Positions 17,762-26,365 of a DNA stretch of 64,000 nt are shown piece after piece. The stretch is from Alistipes finegoldii DSM 17242. GTDB lineage: Bacteria; Bacteroidota; Bacteroidia; Bacteroidales; Rikenellaceae. A program made the position numbers and the translations under genes. Positions within the stretch are counted from its first letter, which is position 1. Each line of letters starts with the position of its first letter. Below the pieces are notes generated by a model, which did not search any database, had not been told where the DNA came from, and was given only the letters and a program-made list of their open reading frames with translations. The stretch is from contig NC_018011.1 in NCBI RefSeq assembly GCF_000265365.1, positions 3,241,501 to 3,305,500 of the forward strand. Direction: 5' to 3'.

Positions 17762-18744
17762 TGCTTACGCCCATGAAACGACTTTTGTTCGCAATAGTGC
17801 TGCTGTCAGCGGCCCGGACGGCCGCCGCCCGCGGGATGCTTTCCGAAACCGCCGCCGTAACCGAAACCGCCGCCGCGTCCGCTGTTTCCTCAGCGTCAGC
17901 CGAAACCATTGCATCTGCTGTTGTCTCGTCGTCTGCCGAAACCATTGCATCTGCTGTTGTCTCGTCGTCTGCCGAAGCTGTTGCGTCTGCTGTTTCCACA
18001 GCGTCAGCCGAAACCGCCGCATCCGCTGTTTTCTCAGTGTCTGCCGAAACTGCCGTGTCGGGTCTTCGTGCGGTTTTCCCGGAAACCACCGTATCCGCTG
18101 TTCCTGTGGCCGCAGGTGATTTCTTCCGTTCCGGCGTTCCGGCTGCTGCTGCATCTCCCGCAGCCTCCGCGGCGGTTGCCGCCCTTGCGCCTTCTGCCGA
18201 CGGACGGGCCGCTGAGATTCTCGAAAAACTGGCTGCGGGATTCCGTGCGCTGGGCGCTTACGGAGTGGCGTTCGAGGTCAGCTCGGACGAATACACCACC
18301 CGCGGCCGTTATGCCGTCGAGGGTGAAAACTACTATATCGCGGTGGGGGAGGCGGAGGTCTACTGCGACGGCAAAATCCGCTACGAGATCGACAACCGCC
18401 GCCGCGAAGTGACCATCGACGACGTGGATACTTCAAGCCGTAATCTGCTCAGCAACCCGGCCCATGCCTTCGACTTCATCGGTACCCAGTATGCCCCCTC
18501 GCTGGTGAGCGACGCGGAGGGCCGGGCCGTCGTGCGGCTGACCCCGACTTCGGCGGACGCCTCGCCCGCCGGGGAGATTCTCGTTACGGTCGATACCGCC
18601 GCGATGCGCCCCGAATCGCTCCGCTACGATTACGACGGCGAGCAGGTCGGCATCGCCGTTCTCGGCGTTGCCCCGCTCGACACGCCGCTCAAAGCCTTCT
18701 CCAAAGGGGACTACAAAGGTTACGAATTTATCGACTTCCGCTGA
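17761..18744 (+). CDS. LolA-like outer-membrane lipoprotein carrier with a 12-residue-repeat insert
   Basis: 327 residues. Signal peptide (about 1-22), then a low-complexity Ala/Ser/Val/Thr region (about 25-147) with six tandem 12-residue units of the type AETIASAVVSSS (47-118), then a LolA/LolA-like domain (148-327; GRYAVEGENYYIAVGEAEVYCDGK, SPAGEILVTVD). LolA chaperones lipoproteins across the periplasm. In most relatives the domain follows the signal peptide directly, so about 120 residues are extra here. The start overlaps the ftsK stop; ATG 17773 is an alternative that keeps the signal peptide. Confidence 0.8.
   Translation: MLTPMKRLLFAIVLLSAARTAAARGMLSETAAVTETAAASAVSSASAETIASAVVSSSAETIASAVVSSSAEAVASAVSTASAETAASAVFSVSAETAVSGLRAVFPETTVSAVPVAAGDFFRSGVPAAAASPAASAAVAALAPSADGRAAEILEKLAAGFRALGAYGVAFEVSSDEYTTRGRYAVEGENYYIAVGEAEVYCDGKIRYEIDNRRREVTIDDVDTSSRNLLSNPAHAFDFIGTQYAPSLVSDAEGRAVVRLTPTSADASPAGEILVTVDTAAMRPESLRYDYDGEQVGIAVLGVAPLDTPLKAFSKGDYKGYEFIDFR
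17899..18114 (+). repeat. 36-bp tandem repeat array (six units) in the LolA-like gene
   Basis: Period exactly 36 bp. Units 1 and 2 (17899-17934, 17935-17970) are identical; units 3 to 6 diverge step by step. The period is 12 codons. A degenerate earlier copy precedes the array. Confidence 0.9.
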
Positions 18745-18885
18745 TACGCCTGCGCGGATATACTCCGGCGGATACTTTCCGTGGATACACTTAGTGGATA
18801 CGAACGGCGTGCGTATGTGACGGCTCATGCCCCGGATTGCGCGCCGGACTGCCGCGTCCCTGCTGCCGCAGGAATTTCCTGCCGC

Positions 18886-19665
18886 TTATTTCCGGTTGAG
18901 ATACCAGTACAGCCCGCCCACGAAGAGCCCGCCGCCCACGATGTTGCCGAGCGTGGCCGGAACCAGATTGCCGGCGAACAGCTCCGCCGCCGATACCGGT
19001 GCGCCGAGCAGCATGCCCAGCGGGATGAAGAACATGTTGGCGATGCAGTGTTCGTAGCCGATCACCACGAAGCACATGATCGGGAAAAACAGCCCCGGCA
19101 TACGTCCCGGCACGTCGTTGGCGCTCATTCCGAGCCATACGGCCAGACATACCAGCCAATTGGCGCCCACGCCGCGCAGGAAAACCGTGCTCCACGGCAG
19201 CGATACCTTCGCCTGCGCAATATTGCAGGCCGCTTCCCGCCACATTTCCGACGACAGCACGCCGGGCAGAACCACCAGAAAATAGGTGAAGAAGAGCGCC
19301 CCTGCTAAATTCCCCATCCACACGAGCGTCCAGTTGCGCGCTACTTTGCCCCAGCCGTACCGGCGGGCGAGCGCCCCCGGCATCAGTACGGCGTTGTTGC
19401 CCGTGAACAGCTCGGCTCCGGTGAATACCACCAGTATAAGTCCCAGCGGGAATACCGCGCCCGACAGCAGGCGCTGGAATCCGGGCGCTTCGGCCGCTCC
19501 GGGGAACCCGAATCCCGCCATCAGCGAGAACAGGCCGCCTATGGCGATGTATGCGCCGGCCAGAAATGCGAGTATGAGGGTCTTGCCGGCCGTATTTTGC
19601 AGTTTGTCCGCCGCGGAGCTTCCGGCCAGCGCGAGGACCTCTTTGGGGGTATTGATTCGGGTCAT
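18886..19665 (-). CDS. formate/nitrite transporter family channel
   Basis: 259 residues with six membrane helices of the FNT fold (aquaporin-like pentameric channels for formate, nitrite or hydrosulfide). Recognisable blocks: AGAYIAIGGL, FTGAELFTGNN, WMGNLAGAL, GYEHCIANMFFIPLG and GNIVGGGLFVGGLYW. The conserved His lies in GYEHCIANM. The start at ATG 19665 follows the promoter directly; longer frames would run through it. No nitrite reductase or pyruvate-formate lyase is adjacent, so the substrate is open. Confidence 0.88.
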   Translation of the reverse strand: MTRINTPKEVLALAGSSAADKLQNTAGKTLILAFLAGAYIAIGGLFSLMAGFGFPGAAEAPGFQRLLSGAVFPLGLILVVFTGAELFTGNNAVLMPGALARRYGWGKVARNWTLVWMGNLAGALFFTYFLVVLPGVLSSEMWREAACNIAQAKVSLPWSTVFLRGVGANWLVCLAVWLGMSANDVPGRMPGLFFPIMCFVVIGYEHCIANMFFIPLGMLLGAPVSAAELFAGNLVPATLGNIVGGGLFVGGLYWYLNRK

Positions 19666-19684
19666 AAAATTCGGGTCGAAGCCG

Positions 19685-19715
19685 CAAAGGTAAAAAAATC
19701 CTCCCGAAACGGCAA
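19685..19715 (-). promoter_or_regulatory. promoter of the formate/nitrite channel gene
   Basis: Minus strand -33 TTG (19713-19715), 20-bp spacer, -7 TACCTTTG (19685-19692), 20 bp before the start codon. Confidence 0.75.
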
Positions 19716-19837
19716 AAAAGCGGAGCGTGCTTCCCGGAAATCGTTTTTTCCGACTTTTCCCCTGCGTCTGAAAACGCATGCGCCCCCACCCGGCCGCGGC
19801 CGCCGGCTCTCGCCCGGCTGCAAACAGGCTCGTTTTC

Positions 19838-19866
19838 TCCCGACACCTCGTCGGGAGATTTTTTTC
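19838..19866 (+). terminator. orphan intrinsic terminator upstream of gyrA
   Basis: Perfect 8-bp stem ctcccgac-acctc-gtcgggag followed by seven T on the + strand, yet no plus-strand gene ends here. It may end a small RNA, or read-through from ftsK. The rest of the 350-bp gap (19666-20015) holds two divergent promoters and nothing else I can name. Confidence 0.7.
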
Positions 19867-19952
19867 AGGCCGTCAGATCGGCGGAAAAGGGGCAAAAACG
19901 GGGTGCCGGTCCGGAAATCTTGTGCGCCGGCGTCAGATTTATCGCCCTAAAG

Positions 19953-19983
19953 TTGCTCAGATCGGAAATAAATCGTATTTTTG
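19953..19983 (+). promoter_or_regulatory. gyrA promoter
   Basis: -33 TTG (19953-19955), 20-bp spacer, -7 TATTTTTG (19976-19983), 32 bp before the gyrA ATG. Confidence 0.8.
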
Positions 19984-20015
19984 TTCGTTAAAAGACCGTA
20001 ATTTCAAGAGACAAG

Positions 20016-22571
20016 ATGCTAACTGAAGAAGAAAAGAATGCCGGTTTGGTAGGACGTATCATTCCTATCAATATCGAAGAGCAGATGAAGTCGGCGTACA
20101 TCGACTATTCGATGTCGGTCATCGTGTCGCGCGCGCTTCCCGATGTGCGCGACGGCATGAAGCCCGTACACCGCCGCATCCTCTACGATATGAGTGCGGA
20201 GCTCAACCTCTACTCCGATAAGCCCACCCGTAAGTCGGCCCGTATCGTCGGCGACGTGCTCGGTAAGTTCCACCCCCACGGCGATACGTCGGTCTACGAC
20301 GCCATGGTGCGTCTGGCTCAGGACTGGTCGATGCGTTATCCGCTGGTCGACGGTCAGGGTAACTTCGGTTCTATGGACGGCGACTCGCCTGCGGCCATGC
20401 GTTACACCGAGGCCCGCATGAAGAAGATCACCGACGAGGTGATGGCCGACATCGACAAGGAGACCGTGGACTGGACGCTCAACTTCGACGATACGATTCC
20501 CGAACCCACGGTGCTTCCCACCAAGATTCCGCTGCTGATCGTCAACGGCGCGAGCGGTATCGCCGTCGGCATGGCCACCAACATGGCCCCGCACAACCTG
20601 AGCGAGGTCGTAGACGCCTGTTGCGCCTATATCGACAATCCCGAAATCACGGGCGAGGAGATGCTGCAGTATATCAAGGGCCCCGACTTCCCGACGGGAG
20701 GTATCATCTACGGCTACGAGGGTGTCCGCGAGGCGATGCTTACGGGCCGCGGCCGCGTTATGATGCGCGCCAAGACCGATATCGAACATACCCCCAGCGG
20801 CCGCGAGTGCATCGTCATCACCGAGATTCCCTACATGATCAACAAGGCCGAGATGATCAAGAAGATCGCCGACATGATCAACGAGAAGAAGATCGAGGGC
20901 ATCTCCTACATCAACGACGAATCGGACCGCAACGGCCTTCGCATCATCATCATTCTCAAACACGACGCCGTCGCCAGCGTCGTGCTGAACACGCTCTTCA
21001 AGAATACGCCGCTGCAGACTTCGTTTGCAGTGAACAATATCGCGCTGGTGAACGGCCGTCCCCAGATGCTGCCGATGCGCGATCTGGTCAAGCATTTCGT
21101 CGATCACCGCCACGACGTGGTGGTGCGCCGTGCGCGCTTCGACCTGAAGAAGGCCGAGGAACGCCTGCATATCGTGCAGGGTCTGCTGATCGCGCAGGAC
21201 AACATCGACGAGATCGTGCACATCATCCGTTCGTCGCAGACGCCCGACGCCGCCAAGCAGACGATGATCGAGCGCTTCAACCTGAGCGACATTCAGGCTT
21301 CCGCCATTATCGAGATGCGCCTGCGCGCCCTGACCGGACTCGAATACGGCAAGCTGATCGCCGAGCGCGACGAACTTACCAAGCAGATCGCCTACCTCAA
21401 GGAGGTGCTCGAAAACGTCGGCATGCAGATGCAGATCATCAAGGACGAGCTGCTCGAAATCAAGGAGAAATACGGCGACGAACGCCGCTCGGAGATCGTT
21501 TACTCTTCCGAGGAGTTCAACCCCGAAGATTTTTACGCCGACGACGACATGGTCATCACCATTTCGCACATGGGCTATATCAAGCGTACGCCGCTTGCCG
21601 AGTACCGCACGCAGAACCGCGGCGGCGTCGGCGCCAAGGGCAGCGCCACGCGCGACGAAGACTTCATCGAACATATCTACGTGGCCTCGATGCACAATAC
21701 GATGCTCTTCTTCACGGAGAAGGGCCGCTGCTTCTGGCTCAAGGTGTACGAGATTCCGGAAGGCGCCCGCTCTTCGAAGGGCCGTGCCATCCAGAACGTC
21801 ATCCAGATCGAACCCGACGACAAGGTCCGCGCCTACATCAACGTCAAGCGTCTGAACGACGAGGAGTACGTCAACAACAACTTCATCATCATGTGTACCA
21901 AGGACGGTACGATCAAGAAGACCAAGCTCGAAGCCTACTCGCGTCCGCGTCAGAACGGCGTGAACGCCATCGTCATCCGCGAGGGCGACCAGCTGATCGA
22001 AGCCAAGCTCACCAGCGGTCAGGCCGAGGTGATGATCGCGGCCCGCGACGGCAAGGCCATCCGCTTCAACGAGAGCACGGTGCGTCCTATCGGACGTGTC
22101 GGTGCGGGTGTCCGCGGCATCTCGATCGAGGAGAGCGACGAAGTGGTCGGCATGATATGTGTCGAACCCGATTCGAAGCAGGACGTACTGGTGCTGAGTG
22201 AGAACGGTTACGGCAAACGTACCGATCTGGACGAATACCGCATCACCAACCGCGGCGGCAAGGGTGTGAAGACGATCAATGTAACGGAGAAAACCGGCAA
22301 ACTTATCTCCATTCAGGCCGTTACGGACGACAACGACCTGATGATTATCAACCGTTCGGGACTTACCATACGTACGGCAGTGTCGCAGATCCGCCTTGCG
22401 GGCCGCGCGACGCAGGGCGTGCGTATCATCAACCTGCGCGAGGGCGACGCCATTGCTTCGGTGATGGCCGTACCGGCAGCGGGCGATGAAGACGAAGAAG
22501 TACAATCCGCAGAGGTCGCTGCAACCGGGAATGACGCCACTCCCGAAGCGGACCGTCCGGCGGAGGAGTAA
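20016..22571 (+). CDS. gyrA: DNA gyrase subunit A
   Basis: 851 residues. IIPINIEEQMKSAYIDYSMS start, HPHGDTSVYDAM (86-97), catalytic Tyr130 in AAMRYTEARM, coiled coil, then six beta-pinwheel repeats with the GyrA-box region (QNRGGVGAKG). It introduces negative supercoils with GyrB, which is not in this window. The residue at the E. coli Ser83 position is Thr91 and the Asp87 equivalent is Asp95. The C-terminal 30 residues are acidic and low complexity. Distinguished from ParC by the pinwheel and GyrA-box. Confidence 0.96.
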   Translation: MLTEEEKNAGLVGRIIPINIEEQMKSAYIDYSMSVIVSRALPDVRDGMKPVHRRILYDMSAELNLYSDKPTRKSARIVGDVLGKFHPHGDTSVYDAMVRLAQDWSMRYPLVDGQGNFGSMDGDSPAAMRYTEARMKKITDEVMADIDKETVDWTLNFDDTIPEPTVLPTKIPLLIVNGASGIAVGMATNMAPHNLSEVVDACCAYIDNPEITGEEMLQYIKGPDFPTGGIIYGYEGVREAMLTGRGRVMMRAKTDIEHTPSGRECIVITEIPYMINKAEMIKKIADMINEKKIEGISYINDESDRNGLRIIIILKHDAVASVVLNTLFKNTPLQTSFAVNNIALVNGRPQMLPMRDLVKHFVDHRHDVVVRRARFDLKKAEERLHIVQGLLIAQDNIDEIVHIIRSSQTPDAAKQTMIERFNLSDIQASAIIEMRLRALTGLEYGKLIAERDELTKQIAYLKEVLENVGMQMQIIKDELLEIKEKYGDERRSEIVYSSEEFNPEDFYADDDMVITISHMGYIKRTPLAEYRTQNRGGVGAKGSATRDEDFIEHIYVASMHNTMLFFTEKGRCFWLKVYEIPEGARSSKGRAIQNVIQIEPDDKVRAYINVKRLNDEEYVNNNFIIMCTKDGTIKKTKLEAYSRPRQNGVNAIVIREGDQLIEAKLTSGQAEVMIAARDGKAIRFNESTVRPIGRVGAGVRGISIEESDEVVGMICVEPDSKQDVLVLSENGYGKRTDLDEYRITNRGGKGVKTINVTEKTGKLISIQAVTDDNDLMIINRSGLTIRTAVSQIRLAGRATQGVRIINLREGDAIASVMAVPAAGDEDEEVQSAEVAATGNDATPEADRPAEE

Positions 22572-22609
22572 TGAAGAAATGACTTTAAAACATTAAAATT
22601 CAATCTGTT

Positions 22610-23956
22610 ATGAAAAAAGTATTTTTGACGGTCCTTGCGGTGGCTCTCGTAGCAGTTACTGCCGTTCAGGCCCAGAAAGTAAACAAGTCGGCGCTTGTAT
22701 CCAAGATCGAGAAGAGCGACGCCGACATCGCCGATGCGAAGAAGGGCGCCAAGGCTGCGACGTGGATCAACCGCGGCAAAGCCTTCTACGAAGCGGCTAT
22801 CGAACCGACGAAGAGCCTTTTCGTCAATATGGACGCCGCGATGCTCAAGCTGGCCGTGGGCGAACCCGCCTCGACCGAATCGGTGACGCTCGTCAATGTT
22901 CCCTACGAGGCTTGGGTCTATCCTTGGTTCACGGCATATATCAAGGACGGCAAGATCGCGACTTGGAGCCAGACGCAGTGGGTGATTGAAGACGCTCCCG
23001 CCAAGGCTATAGAAGCCTACAACAAGGCTTATGAAATGGCCCCCAAGACGGCCGATAAGGTCAAGGAGGGGCTCAAGCAGATCAGCGACTTCTGCTCGCA
23101 AGTGGGCAATACGGGCATCGACACCGGCAATTATGCCGATGCCGCCGACGCCTATGCACTGGCTTTCGAAGCCCAGTCCAGCCCCGCTCACGGCAATCCC
23201 GAACCCGCGCTGCTCTACTATGCGGGTTATCTGCGCACGGTGGACGGCGCTGCGAACCCTGCATCGTACGTCATCGGTGCCGATTACCTGAACAAGGCGC
23301 TCGATCTGGGCTATAACGACGAGGAAGGCAATATCTACTACTACCTTTTCCACTGCTACTACGGCCAGAAGGACGCCGACAAGGCCAATGTCCTGAAAGC
23401 CAAGGATGCGCTGGTCGCCGGTATCAAGAAGTTCCCGAAGAACGAGCGTATTCTCGACGGTCTGGTGCAGCTCTATACCAATCCTGAGGATTCGGTGGGC
23501 GACCCCGCCGACTTGGTGGCGCTGATCGACGCGGCTATCGAGAGCAATCCGGAGAATGTGGATCTTTGGTTCGGCCGCGGCCGTATCTTCTTCGCGCTGA
23601 AGCAGTACGACGAAAGCATCGCATCGTTCCAAAAGGTCGTCGAACTGAAACCCGAACTCTTCGAAGGCAACTACTATCTGGGCGTGTTCTACACGATCAA
23701 GGCCGACGAGATGAACAAGGTGATGAACGAGAAGCAGTACAGCAGTCAGGCCGCTTACGATGCCGACCTGAAAGCCGCCAATGCGGTCTATATGGAGGCT
23801 ATTCCGTGGTTCGAGAAGGCCCACGAGCTGAAAGCCGACGACTTCAATACGCTCGACATGCTCAAACAGCTCTGCTTCCGTCTGCGCGACGAACCCGGCA
23901 TTCAGGAGAAGTATGACAAATACTTCCCGCTCTGGAAAGCCGCCAAGGGCGAATAA
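22610..23956 (+). CDS. secreted TPR-repeat protein
   Basis: 448 residues with a cleavable signal peptide (about 1-22, ends AVQAQ) and several tetratricopeptide repeats: clear ones at about 115-150 (AIEAYNKAYEMAPK), 175-200 and 320-365 (YDESIASFQKVVELKPELFEGNYYLGVFY). TPR arrays bind other proteins; this one is probably periplasmic. It starts 38 bp after gyrA without its own obvious promoter, so it is likely cotranscribed, an arrangement I recall from other Bacteroidales. A strong terminator follows. No specific role is evident. Confidence 0.8.
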   Translation: MKKVFLTVLAVALVAVTAVQAQKVNKSALVSKIEKSDADIADAKKGAKAATWINRGKAFYEAAIEPTKSLFVNMDAAMLKLAVGEPASTESVTLVNVPYEAWVYPWFTAYIKDGKIATWSQTQWVIEDAPAKAIEAYNKAYEMAPKTADKVKEGLKQISDFCSQVGNTGIDTGNYADAADAYALAFEAQSSPAHGNPEPALLYYAGYLRTVDGAANPASYVIGADYLNKALDLGYNDEEGNIYYYLFHCYYGQKDADKANVLKAKDALVAGIKKFPKNERILDGLVQLYTNPEDSVGDPADLVALIDAAIESNPENVDLWFGRGRIFFALKQYDESIASFQKVVELKPELFEGNYYLGVFYTIKADEMNKVMNEKQYSSQAAYDADLKAANAVYMEAIPWFEKAHELKADDFNTLDMLKQLCFRLRDEPGIQEKYDKYFPLWKAAKGE

Positions 23957-23995
23957 CCGCCGCATAACGGGCGGGACAGCCCTCCGGCAATATAG

Positions 23996-24028
23996 AACCA
24001 CCCGACTCGCAGGAGCCGGGTGGTTTTT
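23996..24028 (+). terminator. terminator of the gyrA-TPR operon
   Basis: Stem aaccacccg (23996-24004) with cgggtggtt (24017-24025), followed by T-run. Confidence 0.85.
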
Positions 24029-24084
24029 GTTTGCGCTCTTTTGTCCGGCGCTTTATCCGATGCTATGTCCGGTGCGCACTCCGA

Positions 24085-24123
24085 ATAAGGAATAGCCCCC
24101 GAACTTAATTCGGGGGCTATTCC
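24085..24123 (-). terminator. terminator overlapping the 3' end of the ATPase gene
   Basis: A 15-bp perfect stem (24089-24103 with 24109-24123), minus-strand T-rich tail. The ATPase stop codon (24117-24119) lies within the stem. Confidence 0.85.
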
Positions 24124-24857
24124 TTCTCCAGCTCCATCTGTCGCAGTATTCCCCGGCGGTCGAGGATAAAACGCTTCATCAGCCGGAAGTGGGAGGTCTC
24201 CTCCAGCTCGGTCGGTTCCAGCCCGCGGTCCGTGATTTCGTATATCTCGGCGTCGGGGTAGGACATGACGATCGGCGAGTGGGTGCTGATGATGAACTGC
24301 GATCCCTGCTCGGCCAGCTGCTTCATCCGGCACAGCATGTACATCTGGCGCGAGGGTGACAGTGCGGCTTCCGGCTCGTCGAAAATATAAAGTCCGTGTC
24401 CGAAGAGCCGGTGTCCGAGCAGCGCCAGAAAACTTTCGCCGTGCGACTGCTGGTGCAGCGACTTGTCGCCGTAATATTTCAGTACGCCGTCGGCGACGTT
24501 TTCGATTTCCGTCGCCACGTTGTAGAAACTCTCCGCCCGCAGGAAATAGCCGTCGCGCGGCTGGAGTCCGCGTCCCAGAACGACATGTTCGTAAAGGTCC
24601 GAATGGCTGGCGCGCGTTGCGAACCGGAAGTTCTTGGACCCTCCTTCGGGATTGAATCCCGCCTTGACGGCTATGGCTTCGAGCAGCGTCGATTTTCCCA
24701 TGCCGTTCTCGCCCATGATGAAGGTCACGGGCCTGCGGAATTCCAGCCGCCGGAAGTTGGCCAGCGCCGGAACGGTGTACGGATAGGTCTGCGGCGTTTC
24801 GTCCTCCTCTTTCAGGCGGACGTATTTGATGTAGAGCGAATCAGGGGTCAGTTCCAT
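24117..24857 (-). CDS. AAA family ATPase (SMC/RecF-like, standalone)
   Basis: 246 residues. Walker A GENGMGKST (49-57), ABC-type signature HGES, Walker B LYIFDEPEAAL and the H-loop STHSP. This is the compact standalone ATP-binding family that lacks a coiled coil and a nuclease domain; its role is not established (overcoming-lysogenisation or DNA-repair links exist for distant relatives). It starts 5 bp after the MATE transporter stop, so both are translated from one mRNA. The frame is open for about 360 codons upstream only because it runs across the MATE gene. Confidence 0.85.
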   Translation of the reverse strand: MELTPDSLYIKYVRLKEEDETPQTYPYTVPALANFRRLEFRRPVTFIMGENGMGKSTLLEAIAVKAGFNPEGGSKNFRFATRASHSDLYEHVVLGRGLQPRDGYFLRAESFYNVATEIENVADGVLKYYGDKSLHQQSHGESFLALLGHRLFGHGLYIFDEPEAALSPSRQMYMLCRMKQLAEQGSQFIISTHSPIVMSYPDAEIYEITDRGLEPTELEETSHFRLMKRFILDRRGILRQMELEKE

Positions 24858-24862
24858 GGCGG

Positions 24863-26188
24863 TCAGACTGTCGCTTTCACATAGATCGACCGCAGGCGGT
24901 GCGTCATGAAGTATTGGAGCACCCCGCGCAGGAACATGTAGAGCGTGAACGCCAGCCAGAGCGCGTTGTTGCCGATTATCGCGTAGCCGACGTAGAAGAT
25001 GCCGAAGTAGGCCGCCGTGGCCCAGAACATCGAGTTGCGCATGACGCGCGTCTCGGTCGCTCCGACCATGATGCCGTCCATGATGAAGGGCATGGCGCTG
25101 GCGACCGGAATCAGGATGATCCATACGATATACTCTCCCGCCAGCTCCACGATCGTCGCGGCATTGGGCGCCGTGCTGTCCACGAACAGCCCCACCAGTT
25201 CGCGCCACCAGCCGATATAGATGCCTACGAACAGCACCGACACGACCGTGCCCCACGCGATGCAGCGGCGCAGGCAGTCGCGCAGCGCCCCTTCGTCGCG
25301 TGCGCCGATGAATCGGCCCGTCAGGGCTTCGGCGGCGTATGCGAATCCGTCGTTCATGTACGAGAAGAGCGTAAACAACTGCAGCAGCAGCGTGTTGACG
25401 GCCAGCAGCGCCGGTTCGTCCATGCGGGCCGACGCCCCTGTGAAGAAGGTGTAGACGGCCACGATGCAGAACGTGCGCAGCATGATGTCGCGGTTTACGA
25501 TGAAGAAGGTCCTGAGCGGTTTCAGGTTCACCACCTCCGCCCAGTCGATTCCGGTCAGTATCCTGCGGTAGCATGCGAAGAGCAGCAGGGCGGAGAGGGC
25601 CACGCCCGTCCACTGCGCGATTACCGAGGCGTAGGCGATGCCGACGATCCCCATGTCCAGTCCGAATGCGAACCAGAGGCTGCACAGCACATGGACCACG
25701 TTGACCGTGATGGCCGTGAACATCGGTATCAGCGCGTTCTGCATTCCCGTAAACCAGCCGTTGAAGCCGAACAGCAGAATCCCCGCCGGCACGGCCCAGA
25801 TGCGGGCGTAGAAGTACTCGCGCGTCATGTCGTTGCCGTTGAGTCCCCACAGGGCCAGCTCGCCCAGCGGGTATTGCAGCAGCAACATCAGCAGGCCCAT
25901 TCCTCCGGCCACGAGCAGCGCCCGGACCAGCATGTTGGTGCATTCGCGGAAGTTGCCCGCGCCGAATGCCTGCGCCGTCAGTCCGCTGGTCCCCATGCGC
26001 ACGAACGAGCAGTTCCAGTAGATGAAGTTGAAGATCGACACGCCGATGGCCAGCGCGCCGATCGTTGCGGCCGTATCCGAACCCCAGTGCCCGGCGATCG
26101 CCGTCGAGACGATGCCCATGAGCGGCACGGTGATGTTCGAGACGATATTGGGGAGCGCAATGCGCAGTATTTCACGGTTCATGTTCAT
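24863..26188 (-). CDS. MATE family efflux transporter
   Basis: 441 residues with twelve membrane helices in two MatE halves (about 8-170 and 235-400). It resembles the DinF/NorM branch: IALPNIVSNITVPLMGIVST at the N-terminus, GNFRECTNMLVRALL, and an odd number of acidic residues in helix 1 is absent. Such proteins export cationic drugs or metabolites with Na+ or H+. ATG 26188 or 26182 are both plausible; the frame extends further to 26230 without similarity. Operon with the ATPase gene. Confidence 0.87.
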   Translation of the reverse strand: MNMNREILRIALPNIVSNITVPLMGIVSTAIAGHWGSDTAATIGALAIGVSIFNFIYWNCSFVRMGTSGLTAQAFGAGNFRECTNMLVRALLVAGGMGLLMLLLQYPLGELALWGLNGNDMTREYFYARIWAVPAGILLFGFNGWFTGMQNALIPMFTAITVNVVHVLCSLWFAFGLDMGIVGIAYASVIAQWTGVALSALLLFACYRRILTGIDWAEVVNLKPLRTFFIVNRDIMLRTFCIVAVYTFFTGASARMDEPALLAVNTLLLQLFTLFSYMNDGFAYAAEALTGRFIGARDEGALRDCLRRCIAWGTVVSVLFVGIYIGWWRELVGLFVDSTAPNAATIVELAGEYIVWIILIPVASAMPFIMDGIMVGATETRVMRNSMFWATAAYFGIFYVGYAIIGNNALWLAFTLYMFLRGVLQYFMTHRLRSIYVKATV

Positions 26189-26242
26189 GGAAAGCGACGG
26201 GGGAAATACCCGGCAAACGACGCCGGGCATTGTTTATGGACG

Positions 26243-26250
26243 CAAAGATA
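26243..26250 (-). promoter_or_regulatory. -7 box (TATCTTTG) of the MATE-ATPase operon
   Basis: Minus-strand -7 match 54 bp before the start; the -33 region is weak (no TTG at the expected place). Confidence 0.5.
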
Positions 26251-26334
26251 ACGCAAAAGCGGCGAATTTGTAACGGCCTGCGGCTTTTATCTCCGAATCG
26301 GGCACGCAATATGCTTTTATCCGGAAAATTCGAT

Positions 26335-26342
26335 TAACTTTG
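26335..26342 (+). promoter_or_regulatory. -7 box (TAACTTTG) of the pseudouridine synthase gene
   Basis: Plus-strand match 23 bp before the ATG at 26366. The -33 region has TTTT rather than TTG at the usual spacing. Confidence 0.55.
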
Positions 26343-26365
26343 CCGCGTAAACATTCAAACTGATT

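Noticed and set aside
20280..20310. Quinolone-resistance mutation in GyrA (Thr at the Ser83 position)
   Set aside because: Thr is the wild-type residue in several genera, and no comparison strain is available here, so resistance cannot be claimed.
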